Below are positions 50,190 to 64,000 of a stretch of DNA of 64,000 nucleotides, in pieces. Position numbers and translations under genes: made by a program. The DNA comes from Protopterus annectens (taxonomy: Eukaryota > Chordata > Ceratodontiformes > Protopteridae): NCBI RefSeq assembly GCF_019279795.1, contig NC_056725.1, positions 1,073,316,913 to 1,073,380,912 on the forward strand, read 5' to 3'. Each line of letters starts with the position of its first letter. Position 1 is the first letter of the stretch. The notes beneath the pieces are model-generated. The model was not told where the DNA came from, did not search any database, and was given only the letters and a program-made list of their open reading frames with translations.

Positions 50190-53160
50190 ATAGATTCATA
50201 AGTAGGTACTTGGCCAACTGCCAGAGGCCATTCATAAGCCCAGCCAAAATGTATCAGCTTTTGCCACCCCATTGATTCATTAACTGTCTCTCTGTGGAGC
50301 AGAGCCAATGGTGGGATCCCTGGGGTGCATCTATGGTTCCTCATCCACCCTTCAAGATTTCTCTTGCAGAGTGTTAGTAAGGGGCTCTGTATAATGTAGT
50401 TAGGGATGTTGTTCCAAAGTATGGGGAGTGTCTGTGACAGGAAGCGGTCCCTCCAGCATCTTCCAGTTATTGTTGTGGCAAGGTTCAGCTCACTACACTG
50501 TGTGGCTCACTGTGACATGGATTCTCATAGGTGGAGCATATCAATCAAGCCTGAGTTCGACATGGCTTTGTTGGCCAGCAGAGATAATCTCTGAGTAAAC
50601 GAGATGCCACTGAGTAAAGCAAGAGTTTATTCAGTCTGGCTGCATAGGCCATATGATGGAGGTCAGTATTCCCCTTGGTGAGGTACATTTGTGTACCCCC
50701 CAGCTTTTGGACTTGTCCTCTGAGGTACATCTCACATGGGTTATTATACCCTATGATGGGACTGATGAGTGATGAGTAAAGGGGCACTATAACCCCAGTA
50801 TGTCTAGATGGGAATCCTTTAGTAATCAGATGGCCTACATAGAAGGATGTCCTAACTACTGTGGAGATATGATTGTCAAAGGGGAGATCACTATCTATCT
50901 TAGTCCCCAGATACCCCATTACCTCATCTGTATTAAAGTGGCTGCGATTTATGTGTTAATATGTGGGTGCCAATTCCACAATGGAATGACCATGCAGTTA
51001 GTGGCACTTGGCTGGAGGCCTTGTCATTGGCACCCTGTGACATTCTCTGTGATGCCCCTTGAGGAATGTCCGTGTTATCTGGGCTATCAATCATGGCTCC
51101 CAGTTCGCAGTCATTGCAAAACATGGTCTGTTGTAGTCCACCTGTGTTTGCCTGTACCTCTGAGATGTATATGCCAAACAGTAGGGCTCCCAGGACTGAG
51201 TCCTGTGGGACACCAGTCGTGACTGTTCAAGAGTTGGACCTGGAGACCGCTAGTCGTACCATGTGGGTTCTGTGTGTAAGCCCTTTGGCAACCCAAACTG
51301 TGATGTATGGGTGAATGTACAGGCTGGTGTGTTTATCAATAATACCTGAGTGGGGCATGCTGTCAAAAGCCTTGGTGAGGTCCAGGTAGTATGTGTGAAC
51401 CACCTCCCCATCATCTAATATCTTGATGACTGTATGTAAGACGTCAAACAGGTTCAGTAGGCATGAACTGCACTCAACCAAGCTGACCTGGGTTGGTCAC
51501 ATGTTCGGAGGTTACCAATGTCATTGTTAATGAGTACCATGAGGATGCGGACCATACCATTGCAGACCAGGCTAGTCAGGCTTATGGGGTGGTAGTTACC
51601 ATGGCCAGTTGTGATTCCATCTTGATGGAGTGGAATAATCATTGCCACACGCCATTGTATGGGCATGTAGCCTGTGGAGAGGCTGAGGTAGGAATGCTTA
51701 ATTAGGTGGGGGGCAGGTTGTCTTGTACAGTTTGCAAGATGCAGTCTGGGACACCATCTGCCTCCATTGATGCTGTGTTCTGCTGTTAGAGAGGGCCATA
51801 TCCACCTGTGTATCTCTGATGGTTGGAATACTGTGCCTTTCGGGTAGTGTTGTGGGTTCTTTAGGGGGTGAAGTATGCACCAAATGTATCTGCAAGGATG
51901 TTGGTGATATCAGTAGGGTCAGCATATTTTGTGCTATATTTCACCAGCACAGTGCAAATCTGTGTGTCACCACATAGATCCTTGACATAGCCAAAGAAGG
52001 CTTTGTGGTTATGTTTCAAATCCTTATGTATTCTCCTGCTGATGTTAGCCTTGGATGATGTCATGAGGGACCTACGTATCATACTAATTGGGGTCATGGA
52101 TGTCTTCATGGGATTTGCTGTGTGTCTAGAACACTGTCGTACTTCTGTAGTATAGCCTGTTTATTGCAGAGGTCCACCAGGCCAGTGTCCTTGTCTAGGA
52201 GGAGTGAGTCTTGGTTTACCAGTGATGGCATGATCCATACATCCATGTAGGTGCTTATAGTCTGCATTTGTAAATTTGTCTGTCTCTTGAGCAGTGTTTC
52301 CCCTTAGTGTGGGTGCTGTGAAACCCCCCACCCCTGTTACTTGTAGTGTAACTTTAGCTGTAGGAAAGGTATACACTGTGGTATCTGTGGGTGGGGGAGA
52401 TGCTAGGGTGTGGAAACAGTGAATAGTTTATGGTCAGATCTAACCAGTGACCAGTTAACCTCCGCTGTGGTGCACCTGTTGCCCATGTTGGTGATGACCA
52501 TATCTAGTAGTTTCCACCCCACGTTAGGGAGGTTACCACCTGATAGAGGGCATAAGAGGTGATACATTCCAGGAAGCGCTGGGCCTGGAAGTGAGTACTG
52601 GAGTACGTTTCCCAGTTAATGGTATGATAGCTGACGTTGTCCAATGCTAGGGTGTGCGTTAGGACTGTCATGTTCTCCACTGTCTCCAGGAAGGTGGAGT
52701 GGAGGTCCTGGGTCATGGAGGGTGTTCTGTAGCAGGCCACATTCCACATTGCAGTTGTGGCTGATGTTAGCTGCACATGGATGATCACAGAAGTATCATG
52801 CCGCCTCACTAACCTGGAGGTGTAGGTATCCCTGATGAATATGGATACAGCCCCTCCATGTCTGTCAGTCCATGTTCTGTGGCTGAAATGTGTGGTATGG
52901 GTTGTAGTCTGATAGTGCTGGTGTGCTCTCAGGAGCCTTAAGACAGATCTCAGTTACTGCACAAATGTTGATGTTGTCCATCCGGAGGAGTGCTGTGAGT
53001 GCATGTATGTTGTGATCACACCCCCTGGTGTTGAGTAGCATAACCCTCATTGATTCTGCTATTGTGCTGTTTACAGAGCTGGTATTCACCTTCGAGACTC
53101 TCCTAAATAAGGCACCAGCCAATAGCCTTGGCCAGTATTCCAAAGCCTAAGGCTGATGCA
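50190..53160 (-). mobile_element. CR1 LINE, endonuclease to 3' end, antisense next to Harbinger copy B
   Basis: The ORF2 endonuclease runs from about 53,143 (VMLLNTRGCDHNIHALTALL, AVTEICLKAPES, LSDYNPYHTF) through INWETYSS (about 52,615). The RT follows, with NYHPISLTSLVCNGM (about 51,595), LDLTKAFDSMPHSGIIDKHT and, at about 51,124, FCND in place of the FADD catalytic motif. The C-terminal part reads AYAARLNKLLLYSVASRLLR at about 50,650. The 3' end abuts Harbinger copy B at about 50,190 with a CTACTTATGAATCTATA-type tail. Several frameshifts are present. Its last 270 bp match the CR1 tail at 26,940-27,215. Confidence 0.88.
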
Positions 53161-53424
53161 TAGGCCGGTATGGTATTGTTGCATGCATGTTTCCCATATA
53201 TGCTTGTTTTTCATCTCTCCTGTAGGTAACCTACTGGTAAGCAATAGAAAGCCTTAAACTTATACAAGTCTTCTAGCTTCCAAGATAGGCTTTTGGAGTG
53301 ACTAAGTATTAGTGTTCTGTATATTCTTGCTGTACTCAACTGTTTCCTGACTACATGATGATTTCTCACTGTGTATTGTGATCTGAAGGTTTGTTTATTC
53401 ACATATTATGGCTGTGATGGCCTG
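53161..53424. other. unassigned gap between CR1 copies
   Basis: No recognisable feature is seen. It may contain more of the 5' part of the CR1 ORF2. Confidence 0.35.
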
Positions 53425-53860
53425 CACATTAGTGGTTCACAGATAGCCTACTACCTATCTGTCCAAGGGCAATTAGAAGCATAGCTACAGTGTGTTGGCC
53501 TTCCCTGCACCATTGATGAAGTAACTGAGCCTCTGTCAAGCATAGCCAATGAAGCAATTCCAGGCAGAGTTGCTGGAAGCTGTTGAAGACCAGGGTTGTG
53601 GAGGGTGATGGGGCACTTAGTGATCTAAAGACGGCATGTTAATGTGGCTATTCAACACTATTCAATTCCCCCAACAGGTCTTGCAGCTATCAAACTGTAC
53701 AGGCTCCCCCACCCCCTGGCTGTATGGTTCTGGGACACATGATCCCAGGGGTGTATAGCCCGTTTCCCATTCACACAACAAGGTTTCCCTTGAAGTGTGT
53801 CAGTGAGGGGCTATGCCTAATGTAGTTAGGAATGTAATGTATTGTCTCACAGTACATTTA
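53425..53860 (-). mobile_element. CR1 3'-terminal remnant
   Basis: The minus strand shows the CR1 landmarks TGTGTGAATGGGAAACGGGC and ATACACCCCTGGGATCA (about 53,790-53,740) and an ending near TAGGTAGTAGGCTATCTG (53,460-53,440). The stretch between them is longer than usual, so something may be inserted at about 53,470-53,720. Confidence 0.55.
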
Positions 53861-53984
53861 TTATATGTTGTTATTTCAAGAGTACATGAAGCTCAGTGAG
53901 TTTGGGGGCCTCCGCCCTTTGCTTAGCCTAGCTTACACATAGAAATCTTCTAAATAGGAAATAGGTGGAAGCAACGTTAATGTC

Positions 53985-54062
53985 AACAGTGTAATGGTTA
54001 CAGCATCCGCATAGTATCTGTGCATTCGAGGTTACAATCCCGATAAAGGCAGGGATGTTTAT
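53985..54062 (+). mobile_element. tRNA-derived SINE head
   Basis: GTGTAATGGTTACAGCATCC (A-box region) is followed by TCGAGGTTACAATCCCG (B-box region) with tRNA-like spacing. The acceptor stem and cloverleaf are not kept. Confidence 0.5.
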
Positions 54063-54269
54063 CATGTGCAAAAGTAAGCCTTAACCACAGCTTGCATATA
54101 TAGGAAGTAATCATCTGTATAATAAACATTCGAAACACCTGTATAAACCCATGCATGCTGGAGAGTACAGTCAACAGAGAATGTAATGTTATGTCAGCAC
54201 ATAGTGAGATGTTACGTCACTGACATGTATATATCCGAAGTAGTTAGCGGATGTGGCCGTGTTTGCCCG

Positions 54270-54475
54270 CACAGGTTATATGTTACAAAGTTTGTTTAAC
54301 TGTGTCTAACTGCTGCTATAATGTCACACAGACACTTTTAAACATGCCTACAATTGCTTAAATGAGCCTTATTCTGCAGTAAAAAACATTTGTAAAGCAT
54401 TGCAGGTGTTGAACCCTGGACCATGCACACTATAGTCATGGGACTTACCAATACGCCATCCGAGGTGTACACATA
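54270..54475 (-). mobile_element. tRNA-derived SINE
   Basis: The minus strand reads GATGGCGTATTGGTAAGTCC and GTCCAGGGTTCAACACC (A- and B-box regions). The body contains CATTTAAGCAATTGTAGGCA and CTGTGTGACATTA. The body matches that of the SINE at 55,570-55,785 (CATTTACGCAATTGTGAGCA, CTGTGCGACATTA), which defines one family. Confidence 0.65.
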
Positions 54476-54628
54476 CTTCATGGTCTTGAGACTGCACCTT
54501 ATACCATATGCATTTCACTGTAATGATCACAAATGGGACAGTCACTTTGTGTACATATTGTAATGTATTGTAGCTTGTGAACCAACACATTCCAGTCTAC
54601 ATATGTATTACTGTTACAAACTAATACG

Positions 54629-54630
<2 letters not shown>

Positions 54631-54683
<53 letters not shown>

Positions 54684-54701
54684 AGTGATGTCTGCACATA
54701 C

Positions 54702-54757
<56 letters not shown>
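54631..54757. repeat. two (TA)n tracts
   Basis: TA tracts at 54,631-54,680 and 54,707-54,757 are separated by GTCAGTGATGTCTGCACATA. Confidence 0.95.
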
Positions 54758-54761
<4 letters not shown>

Positions 54762-54957
54762 CAGTTACATCAATAGCCATATATATAAACATCTATGAAC
54801 ACACTTCGTGAAATTTCAGGTAAGCTATCCTCCAAAGGACCCATGGTAGCACTTGTTTTTCTATGACAGTTCGATGAATAGATATGGACCCATATATATA
54901 TATTATACAGTTACATCAATAGCCATATATATAAACATCTATGAACACACTTCGTGA
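54751..54957. repeat. 61-bp direct repeat, 146-bp spacing
   Basis: 54,751-54,811 is repeated at 54,897-54,957 apparently without change. It includes ACAGTTACATCAATAGCCAT and AACACACTTCGTGA. Near-identity suggests a recent tandem duplication with loss or divergence of the second unit's remainder, or gene conversion. Confidence 0.85.
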
Positions 54958-55379
54958 CACAGAAGCACTCCAAAGGAATTGGAGTGTACAGAAAACGCAA
55001 GCAGCTCTGGTATTATAACAATTAATATTAACCTAATTCACCATAGAAGGGGTGGTTGTTGTGTATGTGAAGATTGGGGTGGGGGAGGAATGATGGGTAA
55101 TGCAATCATGCATCAAGGAGGGCCTGGGTCGGATGTCCAATAAGTGAACTGGAGGGGCATACATAGAGTATGGGGACAATATAGAAAGGACACAAAACAA
55201 GAACCTTTCTCATCCATAATACACCCTGTCATGTCACACTGCAACACCTAATTCCACAAACATATGAACATTAACATGTATCAGACATATGTACACCAAC
55301 TGACTGTCAAATTTGTTTTCAGTAGTGAGGAATGTCTGTAGTACAATGTATATTCTAAACACCATAGCATTTGTACATA
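54958..55379. other. unassigned DNA
   Basis: No recognised element. Confidence 0.4.
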
Positions 55380-55470
55380 TCTCAGATGCCTTAGTGGTAA
55401 AGTCAGTGACTGTGATGTTCATGGGCCTGGGTTCAAGATCTCCAAGGGTTGTTAGGTTATTTTGAGGGCC
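55380..55470 (+). mobile_element. tRNA-derived SINE head
   Basis: GCCTTAGTGGTAAAGTCAGT (A box) and GCCTGGGTTCAAGATCTCC (B box) have tRNA spacing. The body is not shared clearly with the neighbouring SINEs. Confidence 0.6.
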
Positions 55471-55569
55471 AGAATAAGGGCTTTGGGATACAGGTGGTTT
55501 AAAGCACTCAAGCAGTTGTAAGTGGGTTTCCACATGTTTGCGTGGCAGTAAGCGGCACTGAAACACTGT

Positions 55570-55785
55570 AAATGGAGAGGTGCTTTACATGTTTAACCTT
55601 CTTAATGTCGCACAGACCACGGCCAAACCTGCTCACAATTGCGTAAATGTCCATTATTCACACTTTCCCTACCACTGCCTACTCTGAGAGGTAAAATAAT
55701 AACACCTTCCAGCAGTAGAACCCACAACTATCTACTCCATCCTCTGAGCAACCTAACACTAAGCTACCTGGGATGTACCTATCCC
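55570..55785 (-). mobile_element. tRNA-derived SINE, same family, shared with copy A
   Basis: The minus strand reads CAGGTAGCTTAGTGTTAGGT, GTTGTGGGTTCTACTGC, then TTTTACCTCTCAGAGTAGGC and CATTTACGCAATTGTG. Its head and the sequence just outside it match 26,715-26,800 at the equivalent place in copy A. Confidence 0.7.
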
Positions 55786-55898
55786 AGCTGTGGTACGCAG
55801 ACAGGCTAAAACACAAAAGGGAGGAATGTGTTGAAATAGGACAACCCACCATGTACCCAATTAAAGGTGTATGCTCATATATAGATATATAGACATAT

Positions 55899-57859
55899 GG
55901 ATCTACTGCATTAAGATGAAAATGCATTTTACCGAAACTAAAACAACGTATTTAATGGACAGAAACTGCATTTTACTGAATCCGTAAATGCACGACATTA
56001 AATTTATCAAAAAAAAACATTTAGCGAATTACTGCAGACAACCCCTACTGCTCCATGCAACAAATATGAAAGGTGTTTGTAATACAGTAACTGCACGTGC
56101 AGGGAAACTGAAATTGTTGAATGTTGGGTAAGAATGTGTATATGTTAAGCAAACAGAAAAACGTAAAAATGATATTACATTTGTAAAAGAGAAGCTATAG
56201 CTTTAATGTAGTTCAGTGCATCATAGTCTTCTTTGTGATCAGAGAGGATTTGGAACTGCTGTTGTCATCTAATTAAAGCCCTTTTCTTCGGAGAAGGAGG
56301 GCAAGCAGCTGGCAATCTTCTCCAGATTTCATCTACTCTAGTTTTTTCATGTACGATTGCTTTCATTATGTTGTACACATCAGACATAATTTTCCCTGCT
56401 ATACACTTAAATCTCCTGTGCCATGCTTCAATGGCATTTTGGGTCCGTGGTAAATTAAGCTCATTTAACACTGAAGCATTCCAAAATTTAATGGGGAACA
56501 GTGGAGGGAATCTTATACATGACGTGGATCTAGTACAGAAAGCTCTAGATTTGCCAAGTAAATACCATTCCACAAAATATTTGATCAAAGGTTTACCTTC
56601 TACATGGAACATTCTTTTCAATAAAGTGAAAGTATGCATGACTTCATTCTCTGGTAGAAATGCTAAAGCAGCAAACTGTTTCACAGCCAATTGGAAATGC
56701 ATGTTGCTGTTATATAGTGAACCTAATCATAGTAACTGCACTTTTCTCCATATGTTTCTGCCGTAATGAAAAAAGCAGCCTTTACTAACTACATTGCTAC
56801 CATTCCTTTTAATACTTTTGATGGCTGCAATTTCAAAATCGCACAATATGTATGATGCATTCAATGTCAACGTTTGCTTTTTAATGAACTCAAAGAAACA
56901 CTGCCACATAAAACTGTAGCAACGGAAAGACTTCTTCATCATTAAACAATAGATCAATGGGACACTCTTAGAGTAAGCTCCATACTTCACAACTGAGTGT
57001 ATGGTGTAAACTTGGCGGCACTGTTCATCTCTACGGAAATAAGTACCATCGATCAACAAAATATCTGCCAAACGTATGTAGTTTAGGTTTTCCTTTGTGG
57101 TTAACATCAGAATGGTATTTTGACCAGTACTGTCAGTCATCATTTTTCTCATGAAAATTCCACCCTTTAAAGGGAAATTCTCAGGGATAATGTCACTTAG
57201 AGAATACGGAGAAGTTAAACTTGATCCTCTTTGTTTGACACAAATTCTTCTAACTCTGCTTAACAGCAGTTTTCTACTAGGTAACTGTGGAGCTAAATTT
57301 AAGGATGATGACGCTAATGCGTCATTCACTATTAAACATGGTAAAACTCTATAATAAGCTGCTCTCTGCCTTAAATTGTCACAGATGTTATACATTTCAG
57401 CTTCTTGTGGCTCTCCTGAATGGTCATGTTCAGCAGATTTAACCAACTCTTCGCCAGTAGTTACTGAGATAGTGATAGCTCATCCCTCACGCTTTTCTGA
57501 CACTTTGTGCTTACAACACCAATACTTCTTTGTTTTAGTCCTTTTCTCTAAATGGTATACGTAACCTTCTATTTGTAGTATCTCACCTCCATGCTGCAAT
57601 GTTCCAGTCTGATACACCTGACCTAGTACACCAGGTGGGAGTCTGCAGTAATCCACCATTCTTAAATGTAGTATGTAAGTACACCTCCTGAAAGCATTGC
57701 AGTTTACTTATAGGTGACGGTATTTCTCATCACGATAAAATAAGCTTTGAGCATAAACGTTTCTACCATTTGCATTTTTGCTATAATATACTTTCGATGT
57801 TATTCAACAGCTGATTTGCTTTTCGGTGAACTGCACTTTCGTTTTAATGCAGTAGATCC
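55899..57859 (-). mobile_element. Mutator-like (MULE) DNA transposon, 1,961 bp
   Basis: Terminal inverted repeats of about 40 bp begin GGATCTACTGCATTAA at both ends (55,899 and, reversed, 57,859). They continue with a GAAAATGCATTTTACCGAAA-type stretch, alignable with several differences. Flanking octamers AGACATAT (55,891-55,898) and AGATATAT (57,860-57,867) look like an 8-bp target duplication with one change. It encodes a FLYWCH-MULE transposase. It lies exactly between two blocks that are adjacent in Harbinger copy A, so it inserted into copy B after the copies separated, or was lost cleanly from A. Confidence 0.88.
56265..57659 (-). pseudogene. MULE transposase with FLYWCH zinc finger, two breaks
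   Basis: From Met at 57,659 the N terminus holds a FLYWCH-type finger (IEGYVYHLEK, KTKKYWCCKHK at about 57,560-57,500), which binds DNA. The MULE nuclease domain follows: LADILLIDGTYFRRDEQC (first Asp, about 57,060), YILCDFEIAAIKSI (second Asp, about 56,850), CFFHYGRNIWRKVQ, then LALAFLPE-like residues and RTQNAIEAWHRRFK (Glu, about 56,440). All three catalytic acids are present. One in-frame TGA lies just before the longest frame, near 57,480 (CGA to TGA is likely), and one frameshift lies near 56,720. With only two breaks in about 465 codons it is a fairly recent insertion. Confidence 0.88.
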
Positions 57860-60849
<2,990 letters not shown>

Positions 60850-62985
60850 AATGGCTACACTCAACTATTCCATTATGAACTGGGAAGACTCCTCATGTGC
60901 CAACACCTGCGCTCAATGCATGTTGGATTCTATCGACCCCACTGACTTGGATCACAGTACTCACACAAACAGGGCTAACAGTATGCTACACATAGTATCA
61001 AATGCCAATGTTATGTTTCCTAAGAGCAGAGTGGTAAGTGCCATGGCACCCATGCAAATGGACAATGCATGTGTAAATGCTGAATCCTACACAAATGAAC
61101 CTTAAGCAGTCACATATCTGCAGTGATTGTGCCATTGAAACAGAACCAGGATTCAACTCAACACAAACAAGTAGGCAAACTGATGGTACCATGCTTTAAA
61201 CTGTACCTCAGAAGGTAGTAACTGTTGCAAGAGTGAACACACATGAGTGTCGGTGATTCCTGGTCAGCCTCAGTAAGATGCAGATACACCATATAAAACA
61301 ACGCAAAGCTACTGTGAAACTAATCAGCCACATATTATGAGGCCAAACACAGAACATGCTATAGCTGTGTCATCAATCATAATGGCAACGACAAGACCTG
61401 CAGTGCTGCACAGCACTATGGCATGGGAAGTACTGCACCTAGAGAAATAGCACCTGTTCATCCAGACAGGGTCTTGGAGAACGTAAACCCACTCCCACCT
61501 CCAACAGGTACACTTAGTAATATATCCATGTACACTACAGGCCCCCTGTACTAACAACTATGCCGGTACAAGCTGCACTATCTAAAGCCATACATACAGC
61601 TTTCATGGGACCTGTCAACATCCCAGGGTGTATCCTACACAAATGTAAAAACATTCAGCTATCCACATACACATCATGTTCAATCATAGCTCCATTTCAG
61701 GCTGTGTGCACACCAAATGGTGCACAGCAACAGTTATCACACCTCACAAAGGGGGAGACACCATTGATAATGGGACATAGTGCACAACTACCCTGCTGAG
61801 TCTGGTCTGTACGGCCATGAACCGTGGTCAACGTATTTGATGTTCTCAGTACAGATATAGATGACATTAGGGTTGATTCACACTGCATATCATGACCTTG
61901 CCAGGTCGTAGAACACCATCACCCATACTGTATTCCAGCTACACTCAGTAAACTAGGTGTATATTCCTATGTCACAGGAGTGGTTGGCAACTGGACTGCT
62001 GGTAGAACCAACACTACAGAAGGTGTCTGACTAATACACACGCATTAAACCAGTGCCAGCTACAGTAATACAGGGGTCATTCCTAGTACTCCCCCTCTTT
62101 GTTATCTATACCACACAGACTAACACAGAAGGCATCAGCCTATTGATGTTTGCAAATGACTATGAACTAAGAGTAATAGTCGACTCAATGTGTGCTGCAT
62201 TCAACATACAGAAGGGCCTTAGTGCGTCAGATGTGTGGTGTGTGATTTATGGCCACAGTCTGTCAGCTAAGTACTGCATTGTCCTCCCCTATGTTACAAA
62301 CCCTGTACCCATTAACTACCACCTAGGCAGTGGTCAACATAATGGCAACTGTGTGTATGGGATGCAGCTGTACAGTACTTCCCTTTGATAGTTACGTCAC
62401 CACAAAAGACAGGTAGTCATATGTGGCACCCCTAATCATGACAGGGTGCCATCCGGGAATATAGAGATAAATGCTCAGCCATACTCAACACCTATGTGAC
62501 CCATAAGAGATTACATATTTCCTTTAAGGGATATTGCCAATGTGTAGATGGCCTACACTGCCCTTCCCAATCCCTAGCTGCACTATGTAGCATGCAGCCA
62601 AACCTGAATAAAGCCATGTCCAACCCAGAGGTGTTGGACATGCTACACTTAACACATCCTGATCCCAAATAAACACATACGTCATGGACATCCACCTTTC
62701 TAGTACAAGGATCACAACATGCCTGACAGATCTCTGTCCCATACACTTAACATACTCTTGCCATACTATGCATCCCTGTCCAGTGAAGCTGCACATCGCC
62801 CCTCTCTGTGACATGGTGTGATGACCGCATGCCAAATATATCAGTAACCATGTGTATCAGTTCTGTGGCACTGCTTGAACTGGCCACTGAAACTTACCTG
62901 TCTGTTGCCTACAGCTAGGTAACCTGTATGCCTAGGCTCATAAATGGCCCAGGGTATATAGCCTACTAGATCACTATGACCATAC
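60850..62985 (+). mobile_element. CR1 LINE, heavily decayed, late endonuclease to 3' end
   Basis: The order is that of CR1 ORF2. LNYSIMNWEDSSCANT (about 60,856-60,903) corresponds to the DFNYPxIDWE endonuclease segment. ALSKAIHTAFMGPVNIPGCI (about 61,575-61,634) precedes the RT, followed by GNWTAGRTNTTEGV (about 61,988). VIQGSFLVLPLFVIY is the RT block GVPQGSVLGPLLF, and FANDYELRVIVDS is the FADD block with the second Asp displaced (about 62,149). The 3' end reads GGCTCATAAATGGCCCAGGG and TATAGCCTACTAGATCA. This is the most diverged CR1 copy in the window. Confidence 0.8.
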
Positions 62986-63545
62986 ATGTTATAGTCAATA
63001 TCCAACCCTGCAAATACCATCAGGCTAGCTATTGCCCCATGTGTTACACATGTGCAACACAGGCAATACATGGCACGATGCTACACAATTTACTAGTAAG
63101 CCACCTCAGCTGTACAGTGCCATGTAGATGTATATGGCAAAACACATACATGCTTGCAAGTCTGCAGGGTCACAGGTCATGTCCGTAACAACTATATATG
63201 TGACATATACACAGCATTAAGGTTGACTGCATTAATGTAAACACATCCAGGCATGTGCTGATAGGTAAAGACACCACTACAGGAAACAGACATGTTCACG
63301 TCAAGACAACATCCACATGGTGTATGAGCAATGTCATCACATGACACACACATATATGGTGATAACATCACATCACCAGTAGGTGTCAAATGTGTGTGAC
63401 TTATACATGTCAGTGTTGTTAATGTCATGTAGATTTGCAAAGATGTATTTGTAATCTTAATAAATGTGATACACATGTATGTTCAGCTGTACTGCTGTAC
63501 TTCTCTGTGAGTTACTGTGACCTGTCTCCAGCATTTTGTCTTCTA
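62986..63545. other. unassigned DNA, probable intron upstream of the SANT exon
   Basis: It contains no open frame and ends in a pyrimidine-rich CATTTTGTCTTCTAG, a good splice acceptor. It may include an intron or the leader of the gene that follows. Confidence 0.4.
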
Positions 63546-63548
63546 GGT

Positions 63549-63954
63549 ATGCCATGTAGCAGACTGCTGACATATAGCTTATTGGAGGATGAGGTCCTCA
63601 TCCCATACCCCCTTGACAACTACACAACGCTCTTTAGCCATGTGCCACAAGATGCACAGCAGTGGGATGCCCTGTGGGAGGAACTCTGCAGGAGGGCAAA
63701 TGATGGCAGTCACAATCACACCTATCAGCAGGTGTGCCAACACTGCACTGATCTGATAAGATGGGTGAAACAGCGTGCTAATGCAATCGTCAGAGAAGAA
63801 GGTGCAACAGGTGGGGGGCCACTCACCCAGCCCCCACTTACATGTACCGAGGAGCTACTGGCCAACCTGGGGAGACCTGCAGACCTCCATCCACAAGCTT
63901 TAGCTGGTATTGTGGAGGTGGGTGTCTCTCAACCACTGAGCCTGGAGTTGCCTG
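63549..63954 (+). CDS. exon of a Myb/SANT-like Harbinger accessory protein (NAIF1/TSNARE1-like), runs past window by splicing
   Basis: A frame of 135 codons opens with ATG three bases after a strong acceptor (TTTTGTCTTCTAG ending at 63,546) and stays open to a strong donor (CCTGGTAAGT, GT at 63,955). Residues 26-90 form a Myb/SANT-like domain: DNYTTLFSHVPQD, then WDALWEELCRRAND (helix two), then YQQVCQHCTDLIRWVKQRAN (helix three), closed by ATGGGPLTQPPLTCTEELL. That closing motif is typical of the Harbinger partner protein and of vertebrate genes derived from it (NAIF1, TSNARE1, MSANTD proteins). It has no stop or frameshift, unlike its surroundings. It could be the second gene of Harbinger copy B (same strand as its transposase, 13.6 kb upstream), another Harbinger, or a tamed host gene. 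Confidence 0.72.
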
Positions 63955-64000
63955 GTAAGTCACTACTGCACATAAAACACAACTATATTTCACATAGTTA

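Noticed and set aside
53985-55785. Several tRNA-like A/B boxes considered as tRNA genes
   Set aside because: No acceptor stem or full cloverleaf can be formed, and shared non-tRNA bodies mark them as SINEs.

Overview
This window looks like transposon-dominated DNA from a vertebrate with a large, repeat-rich genome. A lungfish or an amphibian would fit, but the species cannot be fixed from sequence alone. The main signals are CR1 LINEs (nine pieces, several with the 8-bp CR1-type tail), L1-like LINEs, Penelope-like elements (PLEs), PIF/Harbinger DNA transposons with their Myb/SANT-like partner protein, a Mutator-like (MULE) transposon, foldback MITEs, tRNA-derived SINEs and long TA/CA/GA microsatellites. 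I see no convincing ordinary host gene, rRNA or functional tRNA.

Layout. At 0.3-4 kb there is a CR1 3' half, then PLE endonuclease and reverse transcriptase (RT) remnants, and an inverted repeat filled with TA. At 4.5-8.2 kb there is a cluster of GC-rich foldback MITE copies, ending in one large hairpin. At 9.0-20.3 kb lies a long CR1 whose ORF1 esterase region is split by an 8.6-kb L1 with a 13-bp target duplication; that L1 is itself split by a 631-bp MITE with about 165-bp terminal repeats. A second CR1 follows at 20.7-23.3 kb.

At 26.4-30.1 kb (minus strand) is PIF/Harbinger copy A, with an open transposase gene. At 33-36.6 kb is a second L1-like element interrupted by a CR1 tail, followed by a 370-bp MITE. 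At 38.5-42.1 kb is a third, diverged Harbinger with a Myb/SANT-like gene and a transposase facing each other. At 43.1-47.3 kb two PLEs stand head to head, and the plus-strand one is interrupted by a foldback MITE that carries an inverted piece of the PLE.

At 47.3-58.1 kb (plus strand) is Harbinger copy B. It is collinear with copy A through its antisense CR1, SINE and microsatellite blocks, and is enlarged by extra CR1 sequence and a MULE. At 60.8-63 kb is a decayed CR1. At 63,549-63,954 is a well-preserved Myb/SANT exon with splice signals, on the same strand as the copy B transposase.

The strongest lead is the A/B pair. Both carry the same long composite unit, including a CR1 insertion that predates the duplication, and share a sharp 5' boundary and a conserved hairpin with a compensatory base change. 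This suggests either a very large Harbinger that moved with its passengers or an inverted segmental duplication. All coordinates for old elements are approximate unless a target duplication or terminal repeat is quoted.
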